Source of the DNA: Chrysopilus asiliformis | Taxonomy: Eukaryota; Arthropoda; Insecta; Diptera; Rhagionidae | Direction of reading: 5' to 3' | Assembly: GCA_964034945.1 (NCBI GenBank) | Contig: OZ035962.1 | Location: forward strand, 99,981,284 to 100,045,283 | Length of the DNA stretch: 64,000 nt | In this document: positions 20,631 through 33,150 of the stretch, piece by piece | How the letters are laid out: each line of letters starts with the position of its first letter | Position numbering within the stretch: position 1 is the first letter of the stretch | Translations under genes and position numbers: made by a program | Notes under the pieces: generated by a model | The model's input: the letters and a program-made list of their open reading frames with translations, nothing else | The model's database searches: none | Told to the model about the DNA's origin: nothing

Positions 20631-23600
20631 TTGCTTAAAAATTATTTTAGGTGAAGGAGGCAGCTATGAAAAGTTCGTGTCCTTCTAAGATTTATTTAAG
20701 TTTTATTGAAATAGAATAAAAAATTTAATGTGAAAATGACAAATACGTTAAACAGGGAAAAAAGTTTTAAATTATATTAAGACGATTTTCATGCCGAAGA
20801 TTTGTAATTATTTTTTGTGAAGATAAAAATGTTACCTAGATTTATAAAAACCCTCTTCCCAACGACATTCACAAAAAAAAATACAATAATACGAATATCA
20901 TCCACTTGGTGGCAATAAAATATTTTCTCCTTGATGGTAAGAAATGTGAAATTGGCGACCCTAGTTTATATTATTGTCAAATTGTTAAATAGAATTACGT
21001 AATATAGATAGAAGTTTTTATTATTAAATATTGTTTGCATCAGTGATTACAATCGTTACGTAAACACCATGTCAGCTTAGATCTGAGGGTGAAGCTTATT
21101 GCTGCTTCCCTATAATTTTTTTTTCGATGGAAATTATTCAGTTTCTATCCTAACTAAGATTTCTTTTTTTAAGGGAAAAATCCCTACCAACGTTCTATGC
21201 GTTCCAAATATACCAACGCAACGCAGTAACTACGAAAAGGGCAAGAAAAAAAGGGAAATATAAGTGTAATGTAATTTATATCCAACAATCATCTGAAATC
21301 TGTTTGGAATGCAAAGTAAGGGATAACCATAATAGGCTACGCTCTGTTCCTGACTGAGCTTCCGCATCATCATCATCGTGTTAGTCAAGTTGAGGTTGAA
21401 CTCGTTGGATGGTTGGTTGACTGGTTTCTTATGTATCCTTTTGCGTTCCCGTTTACAAGTTCCTGTTGTCGTTTTCACTGCCATCGCCTTTTCTGTTGAT
21501 ATTTTCGCTGTCTTTTTTAGTGCTGGCCTGGGTGAGTCTCTTCAGATCCCCAGGATTCAATGAGAATGTTGTCCTTACTATGTGCAGATAATATAGAGAG
21601 GGATATTTCTCATCACATATATCCTACCACAAATCCGTTACCACCTAACAAACGTAGCCCTTTTTTATTACGGTATTTTAGAATGGGTGATATCCTGATT
21701 CGTTTCATCCGCCCATCGTCCCTATTTCCCTTGTCTTCGTATCCGTTCCCATTTCCGGGTGAAACTCAAAGAGTGAAAACACAAAATAATGAAGTGAGGA
21801 TAAATTTGATAAGCTCATTTCCCACAGCGAAATATGGTTTCCTTTATTTTTCATCCATCCAACAATATACGCGGTCGACGGATGTTGGTTAGCGGAGGAT
21901 GGCAATGGCCGCTGGAGTTGATTTTTTACAAACTTGTTATTCCCCATATTTTACACGAAAGAGCGGCCTAATGTTGCATCACACCCCCCTTAGATAACAT
22001 CTAGTGATAACTTCTTTGCTCTTTATCCTGGATAGAACGAATACCTACACAGTATATCGTCCTGATCTACCCATTGATATTGGGATTTTTATCCGCGGGT
22101 AAATTTGGCTTTCTACCGCCTATGAAGTGAGATTACAGACTATGAAATCGACATCTAGACTGAAGCGGCTTTGGTGGCACCTTAGGCGCTGTTGGTTCGT
22201 TTCAGGACTAAAAAAGTTCCCCTCCATTTCAGTGTGTACGTTTTACAATGTAGATATAAAGTAGGATCAGATGTTGGCAACCCACAAATTTTCATGAATG
22301 AAGGAGGACTTAAAGTTCCAACGAAACTGCAAATGTAGTAAAAAATTTCGAAGAGGGTGCGGAACAGTCTTAAAGGTATATTTTTTGAATTTATTTTTAT
22401 TAAGAGATTAAATTGATGAAATTGTTGCGCACTGTGAACGGGTATGAAGGGTATTTTGTTTTAAAATAAAGTTTCATATCAGCTTCAATTTCCCCTTTTT
22501 GTGATTTTATAACACGCACGTCTTAGTAAAGTGGGATCGCACGTGAAGTCATAATAATATCATCAATTCTAATTTCAGTTTTTGATTTGCGACAATTTTT
22601 TTAAGTCAAAAACACTCCCTAAAGCACTTCACACGTAGCGGGTTTCGTGGAAATGTTAATATACATGTAGTGGGACTAGAGATAAAATCCCGTAGGTAAG
22701 TGTGAAAAACTCGTGACAAAAAGAAGCAATTTTCAAAATACTTAATTTTATTGAAATATGTTGAAAACCGTTAGATACAGAAAAACCGATAAAGCACAAA
22801 ATGTAGAAGTTCTATATCTTTTAAGTTTTCCCAAAATCCTATTCCAATTGCATTAACTTAAAAAAAATCATATTAGCTTCCAATTGGAGTTTTCATCCAA
22901 TTTCATATCCGGATTTCCTGTGGGATATTTGGCGAATGCTCCTACGAATATTAAGAGGGATTGCTGCTATTTGCAAAAATTCAGTACAGTAGAATTTAAA
23001 AAATTGTGAAAGAACCTTCTCAGAGGAAAAATGTTGTAGTTTTTTTTTAAATAATGTAACGGGCTCGGATTGAAAATTAACAAATAATTGTCTTTATTTC
23101 AGTTTCTTAAACAATCTCAACTTAATCTCTAAGTTACTCTATTTCAATAATTCGATGTCAGATCTTATTTCAATAATTCACAATTGATAATACTCTACAA
23201 TACAAAATCGCTATTTTATATTAGCACTTATCGCTGCACTATCATTGTAAAATCATTTTGTCACTAGAGGTACTCTAGTCGACCCAATCGCTTTGGATTT
23301 AAAATTCAGGATTCCCGCTAGGTGGCTTTGGGTGTCTATTTCAACGGGTATCTGGAAGCACTACAAAGTTGTGAAAGTTTCCCGATCTTTTCAGAAAATT
23401 ACCATGGCTTACACCACGTCTTGATTAACAATTTTTCATCCCAAGAAATATCTCACCGCAATGAGATTTTTTTGACATCTGGTCCGAAAATCTCTTGAAA
23501 TTTTATTTCTCAAATTGGCAATGAAAAAAACACCTAGTCGCCGCTCTCGCAATTAATGCAATACGTGAAATTGAAAAGGCTGAAACAGAAGAACAGACGA

Positions 23601-25257
23601 AAAGAAACACCTCATATATTCTGTTCCAAAGCTTTTTGTATCGTATTGTTTGTAAAAATTAGTTATTTTCGCAACTACTTGTCGGGAGAATTTGGATTCC
23701 GCCATCTTGAATCGGGAAATTCCATGAAATTTTGCAATTGCAAGATTTCATGAAATTTACCTCTGGGATTTTTTATCGCCGTCAACTCGAGCTCTGATTG
23801 GTCAATCAAAAATCTCTGCGATGAAAAATCCCAAATGAAGACACGGTATTAGAATCTTTGCCATTTGTCTGGATGGGTCTAGTGGGTCGCCATTTTTTTT
23901 TTGAATATTCGTGTGTTGCTGACTCATCCGATCATAATTGTGTTGCCACTTAGTCAGAAATAGTGTTTCATAACGGTGCTGCCGTTTCAATATTAGATGA
24001 AACAGTGACTATTACTGGTACTTAGACGATGGGAATAAAGAAAACAACTATCTTTCTGTATATGGGAATACATAACCGTCTTTGCGGTCTCCAAAATTTT
24101 ATTTTCGGTGTTTGCGTTTGAAAGTTTAATAGTATGCACAGCTGTCGTCCTCAGCTTACCGGAACCTTTTCATTTTCAAGTGTCAAAGAGTTTTCCTTTT
24201 CCCTACTTTGTACTTTGTCAAACAATTCAGAATTTGTTATCGCTTAGGAATATCGAAATCGGGTTCGAAATGGCAAAGGGCTAATTATTCATACAATTCA
24301 AATAACGGCCACATATATTTGCATATCCAAACGGAATTGCTGACATTCAAGCCCTTCGATCGACAAAAACAACACTTCACATATCATAAACATATAAATT
24401 TACCATAGAATTTCCAACAAGTATAATCAACTCGTTCGATGCATTCTGTTTGTGCATATCTTTGGTGGTTTTTTTTTCATGTACGAGAATGTTAAGCTTG
24501 CTTCAGTATCATATATGAATATATCTAAATTTAACATAAATATCCCAACAAAGTACTTAAATTCACTTCATTTCTGGTAGACCTTTCCGCCTTGGTTCCG
24601 TTTCCTTGTCAAGAAGAGAATCAACGAAGGGATTTCTTTGGCTGCTGGTTTTTAACATAAACATTCATGTCGTACCCTTTCTACTGACAAGTATTGTACC
24701 TAAATCTATGGATATGCGGTTATGTGCAGATTTTATACTCTTTCACGTCAGTATACACAATCTATGCTTTGCCACTTGAATAGTTCTCCAATTGCAATTA
24801 CCACCGAATAACTGTATCAGACCATGTGCAAGATTAGTCGGTGGCTGGTTGCCCTTCGATGGTGTTATCGAATGCACTCATAAATTTTATGCTACAAAAT
24901 GGGATAATTGGTCGAGATCAGACGCTTTTATCGCCAAAGTGCCTTCAGTTGGATTAACTTGGCTTGAAACCAATAAAATATGATGGAAATAAACACAAAA
25001 AAAAATCGAATGTATTATCGACTTTTATATCCTTTTTTTCATTTGTTCGGTTAAAGTTGTGCTATTTTTACATTTTACCTGAAAAGTTTGTAGGACACTT
25101 AAAGGAAAAATTTATTAACGAACTGATTCCATATTTTCAATTCGTTTATTAGCGACATAAAGACGAAAAGTATACCCACTTATAAAAAATAATGAGTTTT
25201 AAAATTTTGGATTTATTTTACATCAAGTGATGTTAACAGATTTGATAAAAATGTTAC
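20631..25257. other. Long stretch without a recognised gene
   Basis: 21230-21950 is richer in GC than its surroundings and has overlapping frames on both strands without a recognised product; it could hold untranslated exon or regulatory sequence. 23723-23752 is a 30-bp palindrome with one mismatched pair (CATGAAATTTTGCAATTGCA...). The remainder is AT-rich unique DNA. No transposon ends were seen. Confidence 0.45.
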
Positions 25258-25530
25258 ACACAGAGAAAAACAATAAATCAAACTAAATTATAATTGGGAA
25301 TCGGGACTACAACTAAAATAGTTAATTTCAATTAGAAAAATAGTCAAAATCGAATATTTTTATAATAAATTTAACTACTTAATAGTAAAATTCACTATTT
25401 TGTGGTTGAATTTACGATTTTTGTAATTTAAATTAACTATTTTGCGATTGAAATTAACTATTTTAGTGATAGAGCCAAAACCCTATTATGAAATAGTTAG
25501 ATTCACTATTTTTTTTCTTTGCATGTACAG
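25258..25530. repeat. Family C interspersed repeat (AATAGTTAATTTCAATTA type)
   Basis: Begins ACACACAGAGAAAAACAATA and ends near TTTTTTTTCTTTGCATG, which is roughly its reverse complement, suggesting degenerate terminal inverted repeats. The interior is built from repeated words such as AATAGTTAATTTCAAT, AAATTAACTATTTTG and AAATTCACTATTTTG in both orientations. A diverged second copy is at 29855-30160. Non-coding. Confidence 0.65.
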
Positions 25531-26610
25531 TACATACACACATTATTTGATTTGCGTCACTCCAACATACGATGATTTGTTATACGTCATACAATTTTTG
25601 TACCTGGTTTAAAATATCTGTTTATAAATTTCAAGTCATTTTTGTAAAACTATAGAAACTACGAACTTAAAATTCAGGTACATATGCCTCATGGAACATT
25701 GGAGACAAAGAAACAGTTTATGACTTGATAAAAATAATTTAATTACAATTTCAGTTGTACACAAAAGAAATTAATTTAAGGAAATTTTAAATTTTTCTAT
25801 GCAAAACAATTTTAGAATTTAGTTGCAACATCATAATATGTATGTACCTTGAGATCTTTTGCAGCCAATGAATTTCATGTGGGATGAAAGCGTCACGATA
25901 GATCTTAAGTCCAGTAGTAATTCCCGTTTTATATGTAATAAACTTGCTCTTCATTCATTCGGCCAAGTTGATTTTATTGTTGGTCAAAATGATCACCAAG
26001 GAGTGTTATTCATTACGACTATGATATTTTATGTTGACTACGGATGATTGTCGATGTTGTTGGGCATCTTGTCGTCCTAATGGCACCACATACCATAATA
26101 ATAATAATAGTCGAGTTCTTCGAAATTCATGCGTTTTCATATTGTATGGAATATGTTGGATCTAACACTAGACATTAGATTAGATGTGTACCAACAACTT
26201 AATGAAGGCGACTCCTCCAAGACAGCAGAATGGAAAAGAAGCTGTTTGTAGACGGCAAATGCGAATCATTTATCCAGGTATCCCCAATTATAAATAATTT
26301 ATAAATGCCATAACACGCGTAATAATACTAGAGCTATTCAATTAGGTTACGGTCCATTCGAATATCAACCCCACACACATATTTACAATTTATTTTTCTT
26401 TTCTATTTCTCCCAAGATATTTTGTCGTGTATTTATTTATTTGAGTTTACCTTTTTTCAGAATGTTAAGAAAATGTTATATCAGTATTAAAATTGTTTGA
26501 CAATCATTTGGAATATTTTTATTTTAATTAAAATCCGTGTTAAAATGTACAGAAACTTTATTTTTTACCAAAATATCTGATGTTTTTCATGATGCTCATA
26601 ATTTTTTATT
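25531..26610. other. Stretch with no recognised gene
   Basis: AT-rich unique DNA with an ATA/ATT-type short repeat at about 26095-26110. Frames are short and unrecognised. Confidence 0.45.
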
Positions 26611-27229
26611 AAAAAACATAACAAAAGCCCGTATGGTGATATTCGTATCAAAATTCGAACAGTTGTACCAAAATTCCACTTTGAAGTCAAACTTTCCAAT
26701 AAGATTTTTTAAAATTTATTCCAATCGGATTTTGATGTATGGGAGTTTTATGTAGAATCATATCCTAAATAACTTTTGTGCTTGGACTTTTTTGATAAGA
26801 TGCATCGTTTGAGGTATTCGCAAAAAACGTTTTCGTTCGTTCTAATGGTCCATTTTTGCCCGTTAACGAACTTATGTAGCCTTGCATTTTACGAAAAACG
26901 GATCCATGCAAAATTTCAAGACTCTAGCTCAATCCGTGCGCCCGCAATACGCGCCACAGACAGACGGACAGACAGACGGACGGACAGACAGACAGACGGA
27001 CAGACAGACAGACAGACAGACGGACAGACGGACAGACGGACAGACGGACAGACGGACGGACGGACAGACGGACGGACAGATAGACGGACAGACATGCAAA
27101 ATTCAATTTTTTTTATCATTCTAAACACACTGGTGTAATTCATTTTTATGTGTGATGACGGGATCTTGGCCTTACAAACGGTAAGGCAAAGTTAGTATAC
27201 CCTTTGGTTTCACCATACGGGTATAAAAA
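26611..27229 (-). mobile_element. Family A element, longest microsatellite copy
   Basis: AAAAAACATAACAAAAGC joins directly to CCGTATGGTGAT, so the TTGCCA hairpin is deleted at the edge of the inner repeat. Continues through TTCCAATCGGATTTTGATG, TTTTTGATAAGATGC, TTCTAATGGTCC and about 130 bp of GACA/GACG repeats (26957-27090). Ends CACCATACGGGTATAAAAA. The long frames on both strands (GQTDGQTD and SVCPSVRL patterns) are the microsatellite in translation. Confidence 0.9.
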
Positions 27230-27655
27230 TTAAGCAATTAAGATTGGCTTAAAAAAAGCTTTTTCTATAACGGAAACTAAATTCGGTCCTAGAATTTTGT
27301 TCTTCTGCGTATCGGGGAATCGGTAAACTTTTATGTTAGTCACGAAATAGATATAATAAATGTATTAAATACAAATAGAACAACAAACTAACGAAAGGTA
27401 GGTCGGCTCCCTCACTTTTTTCTAAGAAAATTAAATTTCCTTGAGCTGGAGAACGAAGCAAAAGTCTACTCTCGGAAAATATTACACAATTTTGTGGTTA
27501 TTCACTTTCATACAACAGCGATTAAAGGTAGAAAAAATAAAAATGCTAGAAAAGGCTTCCAGCACACGCAATTTTCAATTAAATAGCAATATATCACCTG
27601 AAAATGACTCCACCGTAAGTGTGGAAAAGGAAGGTGTGCCTTATCCGTTTTTCAG

Positions 27656-27734
27656 ATCCCAAATATGGATATAAGGTGGAAAGGTGTTCCAAATGGGTGG
27701 ACGGAGAGCTGAATATTACTGACTTATATGACAA
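27656..27734 (+). CDS. Candidate 79-bp exon between good splice signals, unassigned
   Basis: The segment is preceded by a pyrimidine-rich acceptor (CCGTTTTTCAG) and followed by a consensus donor (AA|GTAAGT). In one frame it is fully open and reads PKYGYKVERCSKWVDGELNI followed by TDLYD, a balanced composition unlike translated AT-rich DNA. A further GTAAGT donor 41 bp upstream (27615) follows a frame whose last residues are SPENDST, but the phase does not join to this reading and 41 bp would be a very short intron. The DLY-type ending recalls the N-terminal linker of ABCC transporters only vaguely; I do not assign it. No following exon was located. Confidence 0.3.
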
Positions 27735-28844
27735 GTAAGTGGTATTCGTGAGTTTGAATTTATTTAAGGCATCACATTAAGATGCTCTGCAACACATTTG
27801 AAATGGTTTAGTTTACTTTTTTGACTATACTTTTCATTTTATGTTGAGTAGATTTTCTTACTGTGGAGGATGAGGATGTACTGTGGAGACTTCAAGTGAA
27901 TTGTGCGTATTTTCACTCAAGCGGCTAACGCAAGTGTCTTTTAGCGCAGTAAGATAACAAGTGAAGCTAGCCATACTTGACATGTTTGACGATAATTCTG
28001 TCCTCCTTTCTATCTCAAAAAATCTTACAGAGGCGTATTTTGAGCATCTCCGCCTTTATTTTGCATCATCGTCTGGCAAAATGATAATTTTATTTCGCCA
28101 ATTTATTACGGTCTTATGTTAATCACTGGAAAACAAAGGACTTGACTTGAATTAATTCCATAGTGTGTTATCTTTTAAATGTCCTTTCATCGCTTTAATC
28201 AATTGCTTTATAAATATTTCATAGACTATTTGGGATTTCCCATTGCATGAGAACAATACACTTTTGCATAAAATTCAAATCAATAAATTCGTTCGTTCTA
28301 TAAGCGTATTTTCATGAATTATTGCACAGAATTCATTTGAATTTTTAGATATTATGTGAAAAATTACAATTTATTCTTATCGTGGATTAAAAGGTGCTTA
28401 GCATACAATTGAAGATTAATTACCACCTTACCAAAAAGTTGCAAAAAATAGCATTTAAAAAATTGTATTTGATAAGTTAGTCAAGGTGGGACCTTTAAAA
28501 TTTTTATACCGATTTTCTTGAATTTGTTGCAGATTCAGATATTTGTTCTTGATATATTGAAAATATTTTTATACGTATACTTTTTTTTCAAATTGATCGG
28601 AGAACGCGGTTTCAGAATAGCAACAGAACATATCTTCAAAAAATGATAGAAAATCGTAGACTAGAAAATAAATTTTTAAAAAATATCGCGAAAAATGTCT
28701 GTGGGAGGAAAAGGATAGAGTAGTCTGTATGAATTTTGATACATGAAAGAGTTATGTGAAATGAAATTTCAGTGTAAATATTTTTTGTTCTGGTTTTTTT
28801 GCGATATTTTTAGAATTTCCAGTTTACCCATAATAGCTACAAAC
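27735..28844. other. Stretch with no recognised gene
   Basis: AT-rich. 28680-28830 holds a decayed family B fragment (GGGAGGAAAAGGATAGAG, then TTTTGATACATG). If 27656-27734 is an exon this would be its downstream intron. Confidence 0.4.
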
Positions 28845-28849
28845 AGAGA

Positions 28850-29231
28850 AAAATGGTTCAATAAATGTAACTATTTTATAATGGCCCAGCAAGATTCGGA
28901 ACTAGTTACGTAACTAGTGGAGTAACGTGATAATTCACTGTTACCCTATGCGTGAATATTCTTAGAGCGTTGGGAAAAAACTCACGTGCAATTTACAATC
29001 TGTGTGAATGTCTATCGCACTTACTCCAACACCAAACGTATATAAGTATGTCTTACTCTAGCAATGCAGAAACGAGACAGCCTTATGCTTATTAGGTATG
29101 AGAGGAAATGAGACGAAAGATTTGAATATTTTGTTACCAGTAACGCTAAAAGTAACATGTGTAAATATTGTGTTACCAGTAACGCTAAAAGTAACATGTG
29201 TTACTTTTAGCGTTACTGGTAACAAAATACT
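28850..29231. repeat. Palindrome-rich element built on GTTACC/AGTAAC words
   Basis: An 18-bp perfect palindrome ACTAGTTACGTAACTAGT lies at 28901-28918. At the other end two 39-bp direct copies (29125-29163, 29164-29202) precede an inverted copy. The last two form perfect 24-bp arms (29172-29195 and 29200-29223, GTTACCAGTAACGCTAAAAG...) around a 4-nt loop, an obvious cruciform. The start ACAGAGAAAAATGG resembles the family C end. Probably a MITE; boundaries are approximate. Confidence 0.7.
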
Positions 29232-29482
29232 CCGATAATTTTATTTTTATTCAAGTGTTTTCCTAATCCTCATTTCTTGTGTTTTCCGGATCCTCATTTG
29301 GCGAAGCAGGAGCGTTTGCTATTCCCAATGAAATTTCTGCGGAAGCAACATCGAGTGGAAATTCCACAATTTGAAGATCCGAGTTCAAATTAAGGAATTC
29401 CCGAATCATTCGATGTTGCTTTCGCAGATATGTCACTAGGAATAACAAAAGTTGATGCAAGAACAGAATGGTTGGATGGAAT

Positions 29483-29717
29483 CATGGCCGAATTATACAA
29501 GGTCTGCTGGTTATTTTTTGACAGCCACCATTTTGCTACGTCATCGGCAAGAAATTCTTTGTAATGCTGATTGTGCGTACGGAGTTGATTAGCTAGATGT
29601 TAGCTAGATTTGAGAATTAGGGAAAATTCCCATTGAGTCTTATAAGAATTTCTTGCCGATGACGTCAGAGCCAAGAGAGACTGAGCTGTCAAGCAGACCT
29701 TGTATAATTCGGCCATG
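29483..29717. mobile_element. MITE with 9-bp target-site duplication
   Basis: Left end CATGGCCGAATTATACAAGG, right end its reverse complement. After a gap the inverted similarity continues (TTGACAGC, then GTCATCGGCAAGAAATTCT), giving about 80 bp of imperfect terminal inverted repeat in a 235-bp element. GGATGGAAT flanks it directly on both sides (29474-29482 and 29718-29726). A 9-bp duplication points to Mutator-like mobilisation (Merlin is another possibility). No coding capacity. Confidence 0.92.
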
Positions 29718-29854
29718 GGATGGAATACAATGGCGATGCGAAAGTAAAAAAGAATACTTCACCACTACATGCACATTTACATCCTTGTACAGATGCGAAG
29801 TGTTGCATTTGTAGTTGAACACGTTACTAAAATCTTGCTGGAGGGGGGAATTGT

Positions 29855-30160
29855 GACTATTACTAATATAGTTAATTACAATTACAAAGACAGTCAAAAT
29901 CAGACATATTTATAATAAATTTAACTATTTAGTAGTAAAATTTACTATCTTGTGGTTGAATTGACTATTTCTGTAATTGAAATTAACTCTTTTTTAATTG
30001 AAATTTACTAATTTATTAGTAGTCATGGTTCCCCATGATGAAATAGTAAAATTCACTTTTTTTATAGTCCTAGCCCGAGCTTAGGGAAAGACCCTTTTTT
30101 GTCGAAGCACAGCCTAGGATGATATTTTTTTTTCTTCGCGTGCAAGGTTTAATTTTTTTT
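29855..30160. repeat. Family C repeat, second copy
   Basis: TGACTATTACTAATATAGTT, ATTTATAATAAATTTAACTA, TAGTAAAATTTACTATCTTG and TGAAATAGTAAAATTCACTT follow the order seen at 25258-25530. Before the CTTCGCGTG end there is an extra block of about 60 bp (30065-30125, including GAAGCACAGCCTAGG) absent from the other copy. Confidence 0.6.
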
Positions 30161-30174
30161 AATAAAAAAACGCC

Positions 30175-30549
30175 CTAAAGTAGGCTACACATCTATCAGT
30201 TTTCCATCAGTTTTTGGGAAACTGATGGGAAACTGATGGGAAACTGATGGGAAACTGATTGGTGTGAACGTGCGCGTCAGTCGCGTCAGTCGTATCGCAT
30301 CAGAACAGAACCAAATTTTTTTTTTTGAACTTAATGCAATATTAATGCATACACACGCTTTCTCTTTATTATCCACCGGTATTTTTTGAACTCTACAATC
30401 AAAATGAATGGAAAATTTTTACAAAAACCTTCAGTTGCTGATAGATGTGAACGCATAACTTGATGTAAAAAACTTATGGAAAACTGACAAGTGCCGTAAC
30501 AGTAGCGTAGCGACTGATCGAAAACTGATAGATGTGTAGCCTACTTTAG
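30175..30549. mobile_element. 375-bp MITE with perfect 29-bp terminal inverted repeats
   Basis: CTAAAGTAGGCTACACATCT... at 30175-30203 is exactly mirrored at 30521-30549. Immediately inside the left end, GGGAAACTGAT is repeated four times (30216-30259). That word contains the terminal motif TCAGTTT in reverse complement, so the tandem repeat was apparently built from the terminus itself. No clear target duplication and no coding frame of note. Confidence 0.88.
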
Positions 30550-33150
30550 ACAAAACTTTAATTTTGCAACTCTTGCATTAGCGGAAGTGTCTCCAAACTA
30601 TTTAGACGCGGTCATTTTTGAAATTAACAACGATTTTGACTTTTTTCATGCAGAAAATTTTTTTTTTCAAGATATTATGAGTTATTTTTTGAAAGATATT
30701 TTAAAATGACTCAAATGGAATTTTATTCATAATAAATTTTTTGTGGATCATATCGTTTTTAAAACCAATACATACAGTTACAGTGTTTTTTTCTTCATGA
30801 ACTGGTTTTGTAATTTTTGCTGTAATAATCTTTCATTCTTTCCTTCGTCGATAACTTCCCGTCATTGTGAAAACGGAAACCATTTTTTTTTCATTCAAAA
30901 TTGTTTTCCTTTCATGAACCGAGACCGAACTCATTCAAATGTCATCACAGCATAAATATTCTATCAGACGAGACAATTAAAATCTTAATAATTTGATGAC
31001 TTATCAGCAACAATCCATCTTAATATCATCGGCACAGATAAGCGAATGCGGAACGTCTTCCTTGAGACATTCACCATTTTTATGATTTTATGCTGCTCAT
31101 TTGCCTGCAGTTTTTTTTTTTGCATTCACTCAGTCATTGTCTGGGGGCTGTAATGCGGTAAAATAGTTCACTTGTATGTGGAGGGCACAGTTTATGTTTG
31201 ATGCATTGAAACGCCAAGATTGGCATCTTTTTATTAGTATTTTACTTAAAGTTCTTTAATATCTGATCTTGATTTATGTTGATCCTCATTTAGATAAATA
31301 ATTGCCTGCCTAGGTAAGTAGAAGCGATGTAAAAACAATCATTTAAGAAAATCAATGGAAATAATCTGCTGACAAGACGTTTACCTTCTTTTGTATGAAA
31401 GTGAATGCATTCTGGGGTTGAATTGCATTTCCTAATGGTTTTTTCTTTATTTTCATGTCGAATGTGTTTGTATACATTACTATTGAGTTCTGATGTTAAA
31501 AAAACATAAAGTAATTGGGAAACGGTTCTCTCAATTTCGAATTCGGTTTATTTTTAAAAATCGGGTTAAGGAAATTAGTGTTTTATATCCATTTAAATAA
31601 AAATACCATCACTATTTTATTATGTTTGATTATTAAGGACTGTTTTTTCTGATTTTTAATATTTGTTTTTTATAAAGGACTTTTTTTCATTTGGTTAATA
31701 AAAATGATTTTCACAACAAAAGTATTTAAAAGTCGCTTTTCGTACATAAATTTTTTTTAGGCAAGTAATCTTAGAACCTGTCCATAAATAGTTTACATTT
31801 TTAGGGAGTAGTTCTTCAATAGTGTACTAAAAGACGCAAAAAAGTTAAGCGAGGGGGTATTCCAAAAAGTCTGATATTCACGAAACATATTATTTGGTCA
31901 GCTGTTATTACCATTTTTTTTTTAAAATAGCCACTTTTTTTGTTATGTTACATTTAAAAAATTATTTTAAAATTTAAAAAAGTCCGTTAAAAGTTTTCAA
32001 TTTGTAAATCGAAGGACAAAAATCTCAATCAACAGTTCTGTAAGCACATACATACCTGAAAGCATTCCATTTGAAAAGATATTTAATTACAAATTTCTCT
32101 TCACGAAAAGCGGATTGAACAAATTGACTGCGAATGAAATGTTGGATTGCGTGCTTTCACATTGCCAGTGAAATAAGTATTTCAGTTACAATTTACGATT
32201 TGAAACCTAAGAAATATGTAAGACAGATAATATTCCGATAAGGCATAAGTAAAACATGTCTTTAGGCAGAAATCAGCACTCAAGAGTGTTGAACTCCATG
32301 GGGCCAGGCCCTTTTTCCGTTTGCGTCTAGGCGGGGGGGCAAGAAGCCTAAATAGGTTCATATAGTTAGATACGTTTCAATTTGGCTTCACTCAGACCAC
32401 ACATTGATTGCCGATTGTAACGAAATGAATTTAAATTCTTGTCAAAATCTTCGCTATCCGTACTGCTTACCATGTTTGGGAATTTAGCCAATAATATGCT
32501 GTGGTGAGGAGTACAAAATTTGTAAGAAGTCTGACTGTACAGCCAATATGAATGGTAAACAGAACATCTAAGAAGGCATAATATTATATTAAGGAACGAA
32601 ATTGAAATTTTACATGCAATCGAATAGGGCTTCCTGTTATTAATTTATTTATTCAGATGCCTAACCAACAGTTGAGAGGTCTGAAGTATTGCCCGCAATC
32701 ACACAATCCGAGTAGACTGTTGCTACAAGCGAATATCCTTTCTTCAGGTTGAATTTGTACACAAACAAATACAAATTTGTGATTTAACTTGGCTGTCTTC
32801 CCAGCGAACAATTTATTCATTTTGAACAGATTTATATATGCGGGGCATGCATGATATCTACGAGTAGAACAGGTGGTTTATATTCACATTGATCATTGCG
32901 AAACACGTGCTAAATGTGATATTCTTCTGGTAGTCCTGTTTGTACATTAGTGGATATTCATCTATAATTATTCTATGTATACGTGATTTTTCTTATTAAA
33001 AAATTTGAAGGGAGAGTGAAGATTGTGAAAAAATTAAAATTTTGAGATTATTTTCTATCAGATAATTTACTATTTAAGAGATTTTGGAAAATTTTTGATA
33101 ACTTTATGAAAGTTTTGTGATATTAAAAGTAATAAAAAAAAAAAAAAGAA
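30550..33150. other. Long stretch without a recognised gene
   Basis: AT-rich unique DNA. 31774-31905 has AACCTGTCCATAAATAGTTT and GGGGGTATTCCAAAAAGTCT, resembling a common insect repeat with ends of the type GGGCCTGTCCATAAAT. This is similarity by recollection only. A small G-run lies at about 32332-32339. Confidence 0.4.

Noticed and set aside
26776..27143. Frames rich in QTDG or SVCP repeats on both strands
   Set aside because: Pure translation of the GACA/GACG microsatellite of a family A element.
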